Below are positions 21,100 through 32,052 of a stretch of DNA of 64,000 nt, in pieces. Location: positions 30,550,804 through 30,614,803 of the forward strand of contig JBBCBC010000001.1 of the NCBI GenBank assembly GCA_037126765.1, written 5' to 3'. Positions within the stretch are counted from its first letter, which is position 1; each line of letters starts with the position of its first letter. Both the position numbers and the translations under genes were made by a program. Under the pieces are notes generated by a model, which saw nothing but the letters and a program-made list of their open reading frames with translations, had not been told where the DNA came from and did not search any database. The DNA comes from Stenogyne calaminthoides. Taxonomy: Eukaryota; Streptophyta; Magnoliopsida; Lamiales; Lamiaceae.

Positions 21100-23334
21100 T
21101 GTCACGCCCCAATTTTCATAAAATGGACTTTCTAAAAAGTAGTTGAAATAACTAACTTGAGCGCGACTAAATTTGAATTTCAAATCCCTAAAGGTAAAGA
21201 ACAACGACTATTATTTTAAAAATACTTTATTTAAAAAGCGGAAATCGTCAATAATAATAAAATATGAAGTGGAAGACCTACGAACTTATTAAATAATAAA
21301 TTTACTTAACAAACAACCGAATCATAAATATTAATTATTTCCTTGAAATATAAATTAATTTAAAATATCAATTGTACACAAACTTAACTATTAAATAAAG
21401 GACTAAACTTGTTATCGATGTTAAATAATAAACGACTTCAAATAACATCGTCCATCGCCTCTCCCCGCCATTAGCTCCTTAATCAGAAAAATGTTAAATG
21501 AGGGGTGAGCATGCAAGCACACTCAGTGGGGCCAAGTTATTCAATATTAATGCTAAAAATAAATAATCAAGTAAATCAACTTAGTAAATCACATTCACTT
21601 TGTCACATAAACTTTGCCATAGAAACTTTGCCATAGAAACTTTTCCACAGAACTTGCCATAGAAACTTTGCCATTGAACTTTGCCATTGAACTTTGCCAT
21701 AGAACTTGGGAGTGCGGCGGGTTAAACCCGAAGACCCGTCTGTCCCGGACCTCAATAAAGTCCCCTGGCTATTAGACTTTGCCGAGCACAGCGGGATACA
21801 CCCGAAGACCCGTCGGCCCCGGACTTCAATAAGGGCCCCTGGGTATTAGACTTTGCCAACATAACATTTGCATAACATTGGAAAAATAATTCACATAGTA
21901 AATAACTCAACAATTTATTTAAAACATATAATACTGAATAACACATGCAAAAGAGCTCTATTAACCACTGTAGAGATTAAAGGCAATAAAACCCCACCTG
22001 ATATGAATGTCGCGGATGGAATGAATGCAAAATTCTTATAGTTTATTCCTCGCAATTACCATCACCTATCATAAAATCATTTACTTAGTAGATAAACTCT
22101 CAAATTAAAATAACACAAATCCTAATTAAAATTCTTAAAATTAATTTAATAAAATGCTAGATAAATCCACAAGTCAAACGTACTGCTTCTTAGTGACAAA
22201 CTCCTAAATTTATTTATCTGAACTTATTTCTTCAAACAATTCCAATTAATTAATTCCATAATTTATAACCGGCCTGCATCATATCTTGTAATTCCCAATT
22301 AGTTCCATGAGCTTTGAATCAAGATACTACACGTACGTAACCGAACACAATCTCTCATCTAATATTTTAAACCCCTGCTTAATTTAGTAATACAACAGGA
22401 ATATGCCGTTAACCCTAAAAGCACATATAGAGCAGCGGAACTGAGGGGGATTAACAATAAATCTGATCGGTCATTTACCATACAAGATTTAAAAATAGAA
22501 AGGAGAGAAGCAGAAAATACCGATATTTTGTGCAGAGGATCAACCGTGGGTGATGAATGAAAACTTCTGTGTTGTAATGCGGTGAAAACACAACGGAATT
22601 GAATTTGATAACAAATTGAAGGTAGGTCTTCTTTTCTATATTTGGGGGAATCAATTAAGCTTTGACTAAGATAATCAATTTTTTCTTGATTTGAAGGTCT
22701 AATTATTGGGGAATTAAAAGTGTATTTTAGGTGGACTTTTCTTGAGGAGGGGATTTTAGGCATGTGACTTGGTGAGGGGAATACAATATAATTATATATA
22801 TATATATACATTAAAAAATAAAAAGTAACGGGTATGAATTCTTTGTAAAGTGCTTAAAATATTTTAGGGCAAAATATCATATAAATAGATGTATTAAAAG
22901 ATGGGCTTGAGCTTAAATGAAATAAGGATTGTAGTATTTAAATATTAAAAGGGATTTTGAATCCATATATCAAAATAATATAAATTATAATAATTTTGTA
23001 AAAGAATAAGTTAAATAAATAATTAAAAGATATGTATATAAAGAGGGAAGATGAATAATTTTTGGCTGAAAAATAAATGGGATTATGGTCATTTAAAGTC
23101 ACTCATTGACCATATTGATTTGGACGTTTCAAACTTGAAAGATTAAATCAAAACTTAATTTTGTGATAATTGAAACTTAATGGTTCTAAAAGAAACGTCT
23201 AAAATTTAATACTCATATTAAATTCAGAAAATGTAACCGAAAAGAGATATTTAGGGGAAAAAAACTTATGGAATACAAATTAATCTCTATCTAACTTGAT
23301 TGGGAATTTTAATATAATGACAAAATAAAATAAA

Positions 23335-23375
<41 letters not shown>

Positions 23376-23403
23376 TTTAAAAAATTGCGGATATTACACC
23401 TGC
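21095..23403 (-). mobile_element. Ty3/gypsy-type solo LTR with near-perfect target duplication
   Basis: LTR 21100-23398 (2299 bp). On the minus strand it starts TGTAATATCC and ends GGGGCGTGACA, end sequences typical of plant gypsy LTRs. Flanks are CTTGC (21095-21099) and CCTGC (23399-23403), matching at 4 of 5. No internal domain remains, so it formed by LTR-LTR recombination after inserting in E5. The 150-codon frame at 22359-22811 shows no family and is probably chance. Confidence 0.7.
23338..23373. repeat. (TA)n microsatellite
   Basis: About 18 uninterrupted TA units near the end of the solo LTR. A shorter TA run lies at 22793-22808. Confidence 0.9.
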
Positions 23404-24711
23404 TCAAGAGGCATCCGGAAGTGCTCAAGGAGCATCCAGAAGTGTCGCTCTTGAGGCCTCCCCGATCGACGATGAAATCGTTGTACCACAAAATTTTCAC
23501 GATCAAAATGTGCAGCCTGAACAACCACAACTCCGTAAGTCCACTAGAGTTCGTAATCCGATCACCAGATATTATGGTTTTCTCATGGAGGAACATGATG
23601 ACGTGGAGATCCCGGATAAAGACGAACCTAAAACTTACACTGAGGCAACATTAGATGTTCACTCGAAGAAGTGGCATGAAGCCATGAAATTCGAGATGGA
23701 CTCGATGTACACCAATCAAGTATGGGACTTGGTTGAGTTGCCAAAAGGGGTCAAACTCATAGGTTGCAAATGGGTCTACAAGCGTAAGACCGATGCAAAT
23801 GGCAAGGTACAAACCTACAAGGCTAGGTTGGTGGCGAAAGGTTATAGTCAACGTGAAGGCATTGACTATGACGAGACTTTCTCACCAGTTGCTAAGATCA
23901 AGTCCACTCGAATTTTACTTGCGGTAGCAGCACATCTCGATTATGAGATTTGGCAGATGGATGTCAAAACAGCTTTCCTCAATGACAACATTGACAAGGT
24001 AGTGTTTATGACTCAACCGGAAGGTTTTATATCGAAGCCAAAGTCTAATCTTGTGTGCAAGCTTAAACGATCCATTTATGGATTGAATAAGCTTCTAGGA
24101 GTTGGAATATCCGATTTGATGAGGCTGTCAAATCATTTGACTTCGTCAGAAATTCGGAAGATCCGTGCGACTATCGGAAATGCAATGGGAAGAATATTGT
24201 CTTCATAGTTGTGTATGTCGATGACATACTAATTATGGGAAACAATATCCCATTCATGCAGTCCGTGAAAGAATGGTTGTCAAAGACCTTCATGATGAAA
24301 GATCTTGGTGAAGCCTGCTACATCTTAGCGATCAAGATCCATTGGGATAGATCCAAGAAGATATTGGGACTGTCACAGTCCACCTATGTAGACAAGGTGT
24401 TGAAGCGATTTGCGATGGAGAACTCAAAGAGAGGTTCTATGCCGGCATGTCATGGGATAAAGCTGTCTAAGAAGGACTGTCCTTCTACAGACCCTGATAT
24501 CCAGCACATGAAGGATATACCATATGCATCTGCAATTGGATCCATCCTGTACGCCATGACCTGCACTAGGCCAGATGTGACCTTCGCTATCAGCACCACT
24601 GGTAGATACCAACAGAATCCGGGTGAACCTCACTGGATTGCTGTCAAGAACATTCTTAAGTACCTCGGATGTACTAAAGATTGCTTTATGGTCTACGGAG
24701 GACAGTCATAG
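23399..24711 (+). pseudogene. Reverse transcriptase of E5
   Basis: RT motifs in order: GCKWVYKRKTDANGK, KARLVAKGYSQREGIDYDE, MDVKTAFLND, SIYGLN (normally YGLKQ), then a frameshift near 24090, and the catalytic VYVDDILIMGN in the second frame with DLGEACYILAIKI. The second frame ends in TAG at 24709-24711, but the same frame continues into RNase H. YVDD is intact, but the frameshift kills the product. Confidence 0.88.
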
Positions 24712-25203
24712 TTGGTTGCCACTGGCTATGCTGACGCAAGTTTCCAATCTGACTGTGATGATTACAAATCTCAGTCAGGCTATGTGTTCACTCTCAATGG
24801 TGGGGCGGTTAATTGGAATAGTTTCAAACAAGATACTATCACGAATTCAACAACGGAAGCTGAGTACATTGCTACGGGAAAAGCTGCCAAGGAAGCTGTC
24901 TAGATAAAATAGTTCTTAAGTGAACTAGGGGTAGTTCCAAGTGCCAGCAGTCCAATAAAGTTATATTGTGACAATACTGGTGCGGTTGCGCAAGCTAAAG
25001 AACCGAGATCCAATAACAGAAACAAGCATGTACCGAGGCGTTATCACTTGATAAGAGAGATAATCGCTAGAGGAGAAATAGAGTTAGAACGTGTCCCCAC
25101 GGAGGATAATCTGGCTGATCCTTTCACCAAGGTTTTGAGTGTTCATGTACACACTAGACATTTTGATGATCTAGGGGTTAGACATGTAGGTGATTGGCTC
25201 TAA
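24712..25203 (+). pseudogene. RNase H of E5
   Basis: ATGYADASFQSDCDD holds the first Asp, NSTTEAEYIA the Glu and LYCDNTGAVA the second Asp. In-frame stops at 24901-24903 (TAG) and just after interrupt it. The frame ends with HVGDWL before TAA, the usual end of this Copia polyprotein, 15 bases before the LTR. Confidence 0.85.
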
Positions 25204-25206
25204 TTC

Positions 25207-25217
25207 AAGTGGGAGAT
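25207..25217 (+). other. Polypurine tract of E5
   Basis: AAGTGGGAGAT immediately before the 3' LTR start TGTTAGTG; standard plant Copia PPT. Confidence 0.85.
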
Positions 25218-26824
25218 TGTTAGTGTTAATGTCCTAGAGACAATCCATTGTAAGGACATAATACTCAAATAATATTCAGTGATGGTTTAATATTATTATT
25301 TATTTAATATTAAATATATGGCGTTACACTTATTAGAATATTGTGTTTGAATGTTTGCATTGGTTCTTATCTGTGTTCCCATGAGTCATTGCTGTCATCG
25401 AGGTTGTGAGAACTCAGATGACTTAAGCATGATTCTCAAATGGCCCCAATCAAGGATCATCAAGAATGGGATATTGATGATGCAATTGAGATTGGTGTGC
25501 GATCTGCATCATACTCTTAGAGAGTGTAGTAAGATCTCACTTACTACGAGATACTAGGTATCTCATGATGGATGCACAAATACCTTAGAGGGTATTGGTA
25601 TACCCATCCGAGAAACCGTTTGATGTAGTTCCACTATATGTGTCTACGGGTGTCTCGTTTAGTGGGAGCGATGCGATACTCCTTTGACTTGAGGTCAATA
25701 TGCACGACATGTGTGGAGTGATGAACTTTGACCATGACCAACGCTTGTACCTTTCCATGGGTAGATACGACTTGAATTGGGTTCATCACGAAGTGCATGT
25801 GCGTGGTAGTTGAGCCAAGAAAAGGATTCATTCCTCAAAGTGGATTTAGAGAGAATACTCATCTTCTCATCATAATTGGATCAAAGTCATTGACCAATGC
25901 ACGTCAACTTGGACTTTGTGGCCAAGTGTGACACGAGTGATCAATTAGTGATTAGAGATAAATTGATTAAGTTATTTGGATAAACACTTCATCATGTTTA
26001 AGACTAATCGAGTATTCGTGAATGAAAGGAGGAAATCGCAATAGCCCATGTTTCAGTTACAGGTAGTTGCATGTTTCTTGCAACGTACCTCATATATTGA
26101 GAATGCCTGATTTATTGTCTAGGGTTCAATTAAGACCGTTAGTTTGACTAATCGCTCGATATATGAGGGTCTATGGGTCACACAACAAGTAGTCCACTTT
26201 TACAGATTATAGTTGGTTGATTAAATGTTAAATTGAATTTAATATTTAATTTATGGAGAATTAATTAATAATAGATTAATTTGGAATTAATTATTATTAA
26301 TGTTTAATTAAATTAGATTTAATTAAATAGGAATTCCCAATAATAATATATGGAATATTATTATAGGATTTAATATATATGGAATCAAATCGTAGAGATT
26401 TGACTTATATGAAATTTAAATCCGTAGAGATTTTATATGAGGGAAATAAATCTAAGAGATTTATTTAAATAAAGATTAGGGATTTTTATTTCCCAATCAG
26501 GTTAGCTTAAGATTTAAGCCGAGCCTCTCCTATATATATGAGCTCTTGGGAATTCATAATACATGAGTTCATATTTTCTCCATAAAATCTAGAGTTAGAA
26601 TTTTCCTAGCAAATTCATCTCGGGATTCAACGCTGGCAAATCTAGGCAAGTTCGTGAACGGGGATTACGTGGATACCATAGTTGAGAAATCTGTCTACGA
26701 ATTACTGTAAGGATTCTCTTTATGTTTAACGTAATTAGATTATACAATTAACTGTTCGTTGTTGGTGAACTGTTTATTTCCGCTGCGCATGTATTACGTG
26801 TTTACGTGCTTCTATATTCCAACA
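25218..26824 (+). repeat. 3' LTR of E5
   Basis: 1607 bp from TGTTAGTGTTAATG to TATTCCAACA. TATA-like TATATATAT at 26531-26539. The right flank TGGGG lies inside E6 gag and is the predicted target duplication. AT-rich U3 with many TTAAT repeats around 26220-26480. Confidence 0.88.
26531..26539 (+). promoter_or_regulatory. TATA box of E5 3' LTR
   Basis: CTATATATATGAGC, the only strong TATA-like element in the LTR, about 290 bp before its end. Confidence 0.55.
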
Positions 26825-28435
26825 TGGGGCGATTCCCCTGGTGGCGATCCTTTGGCCCCTGTTCCACATTCTTCTGGGGTGCTTTGACGAACTCATGCAA
26901 CAATCCATCTTCATACAGGCTCGAGAGTTGCTTCAGCAGGTCCCTGCATTCACTAGTATAGTGACCCGTTTGTGCGTGGTATTGGCAGAACTTGTCGTGG
27001 TTCTACTTCCCACTGTTCTTGACCGGGTGAGGTGGCTGCAACAGTTCTTGCTCCTTAATCTGAACGTAGACCTGACCAGGTGTCATGCTCAGGATTTCCA
27101 TCAACTTCACCGGGATTGAATCCTCGAACGACTTGAAGCTGTCGGGTGCCTTATATTGACCCTCGGTTTTCTTGGAGTTCTTCTTTGGTTCTGCAACTTC
27201 CTTTGCCTTGGAGAGTCGGGATTCCAATAGTTCCATAGTGTGGATCAAATTGCTAGCTTGCCTTCGGAAGTCGACGTAGCTAGTCGGGTACTCAGCGATC
27301 ATGCACCGCCATAGTTTGGTTCCTTTTTTGAGGCTTCTGACGGCCCCCAGGATTTTTGCCTCATCCCCTAAGGGATCTCCTTCCATGATGAGTTTGTCGA
27401 TCCTTTTGACATAGGATCGATCCGACTCGCCCTCGCCCTGCTGGGTGTTCATGAGACGCTTCTTGGTCATAGGTCGGGGAGCCATGGTAGAAAAGTGAGT
27501 GAGGAACAACCTGGCGAGTTATTCGAAGGTATCCACCGAGGATGGTGGCAGAGAGGTGAACCACATGTGGGCCAGGTTGCTAAGTGTTAGAGAAAAGAGC
27601 TAGCACTTGATTCCGTCGTTTGCACGCACCGAGGTCATGCAGGAGTTGTATTTCGTGACATGGACCACGGGTCCAAGCTCCCGTTGTAGCGGTCAATGGC
27701 TGCTGCGCCGACTTTCCTCTGGGTAGGAGCCTGTGTGACTAGGATACCTAATGGTGAGCCTGGGACGATGAGGTTCTGGGCGTTCCCCAGCGTCCAGTTC
27801 TGAGCTTCTACTCGCTCAAGTAGTTATTGGACCGTCCGAGTTAGGGTTGTGACATGTACGTCATGTGGATCATGAGTCTGTGATCCCTCCCGGCCGTTGC
27901 CATAATGGGTGGCGTTGCCATGTGGCACCTTATTATGGTGCACGTTTAGTGAGAGCACGAGGCCGCGTTCCACTTGCTCCTCCCATAGGGGTCGGGAATC
28001 GACCTCGTCACCGACTATGATGGGAGCTTTCTGGCCCCCCAAATCTCCAAGATGGTTGAAATCACAGGTCGAGGCTGCAGACCTTTCGATGGCAACACAC
28101 CGGTAGTCTCGGGTATTTCTTTCTTTTGCCTCGGGGAAGCCCAGTTGGCCCGCCGAGCGGCCTGCACGGATCAGATGCCCCTTACCTTTGGAAGTTCCGA
28201 CGTAGTGACCGACCCTCTTGACCTGAGGTTGATCCTTCGGGCCATCGAAGATGAGGCATTTCTTGTTGAGGACTGCCATCACGGCCTTTGCATCCTCCGT
28301 TGTTTGGAGGAGGTTGTCCCAGTTCGGAACCATCAGGTGGTCCTGCTGGCGAGTGTGGTGAGAGGTGCGCGAGGCTTCAACCCCGTCATGAGCATCGGTT
28401 TCATGTCCGATCGGGTTGTTCTGATCTACCGCCAT
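26825..28435 (-). pseudogene. Gag of E6 (Ty3/gypsy)
   Basis: N-terminal part 28435-27824, a Gln/His/Gly-rich leader frame with no known domain. Then comes the retrotransposon gag core, with WFTSLPPSSVDTFE then a TAA stop, LARLFLTHF and the frame 27509-27003 (KRLMNTQQGEGESDRSYV, EGDPLGDEAK). The zinc-knuckle-like CQYHAQTGHYTSEC follows at about 26940-26990 before the E5 junction. E7 gag is closely similar. Stops and frame changes show it is dead. Confidence 0.82.
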
Positions 28436-28497
28436 TGCTTGTTAGTGAAAGGTGGTGGGTTTTCCAAGAGCGATTTTTTGTTCAGTGGAAGTGGTTT

Positions 28498-28514
28498 CCC
28501 ACAGACGGCGCAAT
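28498..28514 (-). other. Primer-binding site of E6
   Basis: The minus strand reads ATTGCGCCGTCTGTGGG next to the LTR end, the GGCGCCGTCTGTGGG-type PBS common in plant gypsy elements, with one base changed. Confidence 0.85.
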
Positions 28515-29041
28515 TGTTGTGCCCGGATATTGGTTTCGGCCAACAAGCAATAGTGATTTCTGGATGAATATGCAATTAACTATAAATGTAAGGAAAAACA
28601 CTAGAATTGGTTACCCAGTTCATCTGTGAATAAGACTACGTCTGGGGGCGTCCAAGCCAGGATATTTTACTATACTTTCTGCCTAAGATCGCTAAGATTT
28701 TTAATCTTTTACAATGTGTTACATAGCTAATATTTATAGATTACAGAATAGGTCAAGGAAACTCGTGGGCTTTCTCGAGTAGCCCTCGAGGGCCAACCGC
28801 TGGAAGAGCTATTTGGGGAAAGAATCCCGTGACTTGGGGCGAGATCTTCGCTAGCCGATATACCTTCCATGGTTATCTCCTCGAAACCCTTTTCCTTGGC
28901 TGTCACGAATCTATTCCATACTCGCGGCCTATGACCACCAGGGGGAGGTCGCGGATAGATGGCCGCCTTGCTCGCTGATTGGCGACCTGGAGTCTTCATG
29001 CTACTTGGAGGTCGCACCTTAGTGCATACAATGTGGCAACA
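28515..29041 (-). repeat. 5' LTR of E6
   Basis: 527 bp; minus-strand start TGTTGCCACATTG, end CCGGGCACAACA. It shares GACGTAGTCTTATTCA and the 3' end with the E7 LTR (31351-32052). TATA box on the minus strand at 28731-28738. The right flank TGGTG belongs to E7. Confidence 0.8.
28731..28738 (-). promoter_or_regulatory. TATA box of E6 5' LTR
   Basis: The minus strand reads TATAAATA in the LTR U3/R region. Confidence 0.6.
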
Positions 29042-29098
29042 TGGTGATAGGCCTCCACTTAACGATAGTTAACCATAGCGGGCTGGACCGTCGGCTCC

Positions 29099-30061
29099 AT
29101 GGTCTACCCGCTGCCCGGGATTATTCGTATTACAACAGCGGGCACCAACCTCATCGTCCCGAGATCACCATTGGGTACGCTAGTCATCTTAGCACCCACC
29201 AAGAGGAAAGTCGACATAGCAACAATAGATCGCTATAATGGGAACTCGAACCCAAGGATCCATGTGGCGAGGTATAACTCCTACATGGCATCCACGGGTT
29301 CAACCGACGTGACCAAGTGTAGACTTTTCTCACTGACATTGAGTGATGGTTCACCTCTCTACCTCCATGTTCGGTGAACACCTTCGAACAGCTCGCCAGA
29401 TTGTTCTTAAGCCATTTTTGAGCGATGGCCCCCCCGGCCAGCAACCAAGCAGCGCCTGATGAATACTCAACAAGGCGAAAATGAGTCTGATCGATCCTAT
29501 GTTGAAAGGATCGACAAACTCATCCTTGAAGGAGATCCCTTAGGGGATGAGGCGAAACTACTCGGTGCCATTAGGTGCCTCAGGAAGGGAACCAAGATGT
29601 GGTGGCGCATGACCGTCGACTACCCAACAAGCTTTGCCGACTTCAGGAGGTAGGCTAAAGACCTGATCCATACTGCTGAACTTCTAGAATCCCGACTTTC
29701 CGAAATAAAGGAAGTCGCAGAACCAAAAAGAATTTCCAAGAAAACTGGGGGCCACTACAAGGCACCAGGCAACTTCAAGTCGTTCGAAGAGTCGATACTG
29801 GTAAAGTTGATGGAAGACCTCGGAATGACAACTGGTCATGTCTACACACAGATTAAAGGTCGGGAACTGCTCCTCCCACCTTGCCCGATCAAGGATAAGA
29901 GCAAGCAGAACTCGAACAAGTTCTGCCACTATCACTACCATGCAGGCCACTACACAAGCGAATGCAAGGACCTGCTGAAACAACTTTGGAGGCTATATGA
30001 GGATGGTTTGCTGGATGAATTTGTCAAGTGGCCTCAAGCGGACAATGAACCAAGGCCGTGA
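29099..30061 (+). pseudogene. Gag of E7 (Ty3/gypsy)
   Basis: Gag core with DRYNGNSNPRIHVARYNSYM and SDGSPLYLHV, stop codons around 29376-29410, then a long frame from 29459 (LMNTQQGENESDRSYVERID) and a stop at 29651. Another frame has VKLMEDLGMTTGHVYTQIKG and the zinc motif CHYHYHAGHYTSEC, ending at 30061. It would form the particle and bind RNA. The core is about three-quarters identical by eye to E6 gag. Broken by at least three stops. Confidence 0.85.
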
Positions 30062-30117
30062 GATTGCCAACCAAGAAACTGTCCCAGGCAAGGAGGGTTC
30101 CTCCCCCACTAAAGATA

Positions 30118-30249
30118 CCAAGGTGTCTACCTAATGGAGCTTACGAGCTCGAAAACCCAGATGGCACAAAGACTCAGCACCCCTGAAATGCGACTCACCT
30201 GAAGAAATGTTATCAAAAGGTCGGAGATCGCCATTTTGTACTAGTTTAG
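30118..30249 (+). pseudogene. Remnant of pol C-terminus of E7
   Basis: Encodes LPNGAYELENPDGTKTQ, then stop (TGA where TGG is expected) and NATHLKKCYQ, the usual end of gypsy integrase/pol (GAY.LE..DG......WNA.HLKKYY). It lies less than 60 bases after gag, which places the pol deletion between about 30062 and 30117. Confidence 0.75.
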
Positions 30250-30559
30250 CCAGATGCAATAAAAAAAGGCATACCATTCTTTGCAAGTCTCCTACATGTC
30301 CAAAACCAAAGGAGGTCGCTTGTGGAAAATGACGACCTCCCAAGGTAGGAGTTTCAATTTGTTAGGAGATCAGATCACAACCTACATGATATGACCTCAT
30401 TGCCATTTTGTAAGACGACTAAGCAAAAGTTCACAAACAAGCCGCACCCACATAAGACGGCAAGAACAAGTTCAATTAAATCGCAATGACAATAAGAACA
30501 TAGCACATCCTACAGTCGCAGAAGTAAAATAAGTTGCGAATAGCTCGACCAGAAATGGT
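30250..30559 (+). other. Non-coding spacer of E7
   Basis: 310 bp between the pol remnant and the tandem array. It contains GGTCGGAG/GACGACCTCC-like words but no gene, known site or clear repeat. Confidence 0.4.
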
Positions 30560-31100
30560 CGTCGACGAGCGCAAATAAGTCTCGTACAAAGAGGTTCGCC
30601 ACCTCAAAGTGCGAGCATAGAAAAGACTTGTACAAAGAGGCTCGCTACTTCGAAGTACAAGCACATAAAAAGACTCGTACAAAGGGTCTAGCTACCTCGT
30701 AGTATGAGCACAAATAAGACTTCACAGAGAGGGTCACCTCAAAGTGCGAGCACAGATAAGACTCGCACAAAAGTGTTCACCTCAAAGTGCGAGCACAAAT
30801 AAGACTCGCACAGAGAGGTTCACCTCAAAATGTGAGCACAGACAAAACTCGCACAAAGAGGTTCACCTCAAAGTGCGAGCACATACAAGACTCGCTCTGA
30901 GAGGCTCACCTCAAAGTGCGAGCACAAACAAAATTCGCACAGAGAGGCTCACCTCAAAGTGCGAGCACATATAAAACTCACACACAGAGGTTCACCTCAA
31001 AGTGCGAGCACAGACAAAACCCGTACAAAGAGGTTCCCCTCAGAGTACAAACACAAATAAAACTTGCAAAAAGAGTTTCACCTCAAAGTACGAGTACTGA
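30560..31100 (+). repeat. 43-bp tandem array in the 3' UTR of E7
   Basis: About 12 copies of a 43-bp unit (ACAGACAAAACTCGCACAAA then GAGGTTCACCTCAAAGTGCGAGC). Spacing of the CACCTCAAAG core is exactly 43 bp at 30864, 30907 and 30950. GTGCGAG and CTCGCAC, one in each unit boundary, can pair as a 7-bp stem, and GAGGTTCACCTC is itself a near-palindrome. Tandem arrays in the 3' UTR are known for plant gypsy elements of the Tat group. Confidence 0.9.
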
Positions 31101-31338
31101 CCAAGATTCTTGACGAGCTCAGCCTCTCGACGAGCTCAATCTTGGTAAATAACAATCTCAGATGATCAACCCCCCGACTTGGGCGCACAAGGGAGAATCG
31201 AGCCCGCTAAGATGTGTCAAATCTGAAGTTGAAGATCCAAACTTGAAGCCAAGAGTACAACCTCAAGCGCGTAAAACAGACAAGTCTTATTTGAAGTAGA
31301 GATCAAGACCGACCTCCCGAACGAAGTCGAAGTTCGCT

Positions 31339-31350
31339 CTTGGGGGCAAT
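31339..31350 (+). other. Polypurine tract of E7
   Basis: CTTGGGGGCAAT immediately before the LTR start TGTTGTGAG. Confidence 0.8.
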
Positions 31351-32052
31351 TGTTGTGAGAAGAATAAACCGACTTGCGGAGAAGTCGCAAAGCCAACCAG
31401 TCGCCGCGTGGCGGCCATGTAGAGCGACCTGGGGCAAGATCCCAGGAGCCAGAAGTCGATAAACCAGAAGTCTAAAGATCGGATGTCCTCAAGGTTAGAT
31501 GATCAAAAGACCATATAGTCACCACCCTACCATACACGAGCACGACTTACTCAGAAGTCGTAAGGACGACTGGTCGTGATCAGCGACTAGTAAAGGCAAC
31601 TTGGAACAAGATCCCTGCAAGCCGGAGGTCGTGAAGTCACAGATTCCTTCAGTTAAGAGAAATGCCCGACACGCCCTAAGATCCGCCTCTAAAGTTTGGT
31701 CCGCGAATGGCGCGTATTAACTACAACGACCATTGACCTGGCGAAACGGAATTCTCGGCCAGCGGAATTGAAGCCTCATTTACTACATTTCCTTATGTAA
31801 TTTCCCGCCCACGAGGCGGGAATCCTTGTATAAATAGGCCACCCGGGCTCTCTAGAAAGAGGTTGGCATATCTTAGAATTCTAGGCATAAACTATAGTGA
31901 AATATTCCTGGCTTGGTTGCCCCTAGACGTAGTCTTATTCATAGATGATCTGCGTCACCAAATTTAGCATTTTTACTTGTTTTGATCGTCTAAGCTATAA
32001 TTTTATCTATTATTTATTGTTTGTTGGTTGGAATTGTAAACCGGGCACAACA
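31351..32052 (+). repeat. 3' LTR of E7
   Basis: 702 bp, TGTTGTGAGAAG to CCGGGCACAACA. TATA box TATAAATA at 31829-31836 (CTTGTATAAATAGGCC). The right flank ACAAG lies in the antisense ORF of E8 and is the predicted target duplication. Confidence 0.88.
31829..31836 (+). promoter_or_regulatory. TATA box of E7 3' LTR
   Basis: TATAAATA preceded by CTTG and followed by GGCC, a strong plant LTR TATA context. Confidence 0.7.

Larger units (their letters stand above)
17229..26824 (+). mobile_element. Copia element E5, 5' LTR outside window
   Basis: Plus-strand Ty1/copia element of a different family from A and B: leader, gag, protease, integrase, RT, RNase H, PPT and 3' LTR, with no extra ORF. B1 is inserted in its leader. 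A hAT-type MITE (20013-20681) and a gypsy solo LTR (21100-23398) are inserted in its integrase and INT-RT linker. Several in-frame TAG/TAA stops and at least one frameshift make it dead. The lineage within Copia is not resolved from the sequence alone. Confidence 0.88.
26825..29041 (-). mobile_element. Ty3/gypsy element E6 (5' half in window)
   Basis: The minus strand reads 5' LTR (28515-29041), PBS and gag; pol and 3' LTR are left of the window because E5 and everything inside it was inserted in the gag end at 26825. Gag and LTR resemble those of E7, so the two are one family, and E6 is inserted in E7. Confidence 0.85.
29042..32052 (+). mobile_element. Ty3/gypsy element E7, internally deleted
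   Basis: Plus strand: gag (29099-30061), a short remnant of the pol end (30118-30249), a 43-bp tandem array (30560-31100), PPT and 3' LTR. Protease, RT, RNase H and integrase are missing between gag and the pol end, so this copy was non-autonomous. E6 is inserted at its left side. It is itself inserted in the antisense ORF of E8. Confidence 0.85.

Noticed and set aside
22359..22811. 150-codon minus-strand frame
   Set aside because: Lies inside the gypsy solo LTR, starts in a TA microsatellite and shows no known domain.
27909..28629. Plus-strand frames of 65 to 171 codons
   Set aside because: They are antisense shadows of E6 gag and its LTR.
30744..31113. Open frames with KCEHRQN-type repeats, and possible CRISPR-like array
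   Set aside because: The 43-bp units are contiguous without unique spacers, lie in a plant gypsy 3' UTR and give repeat-derived frames only.
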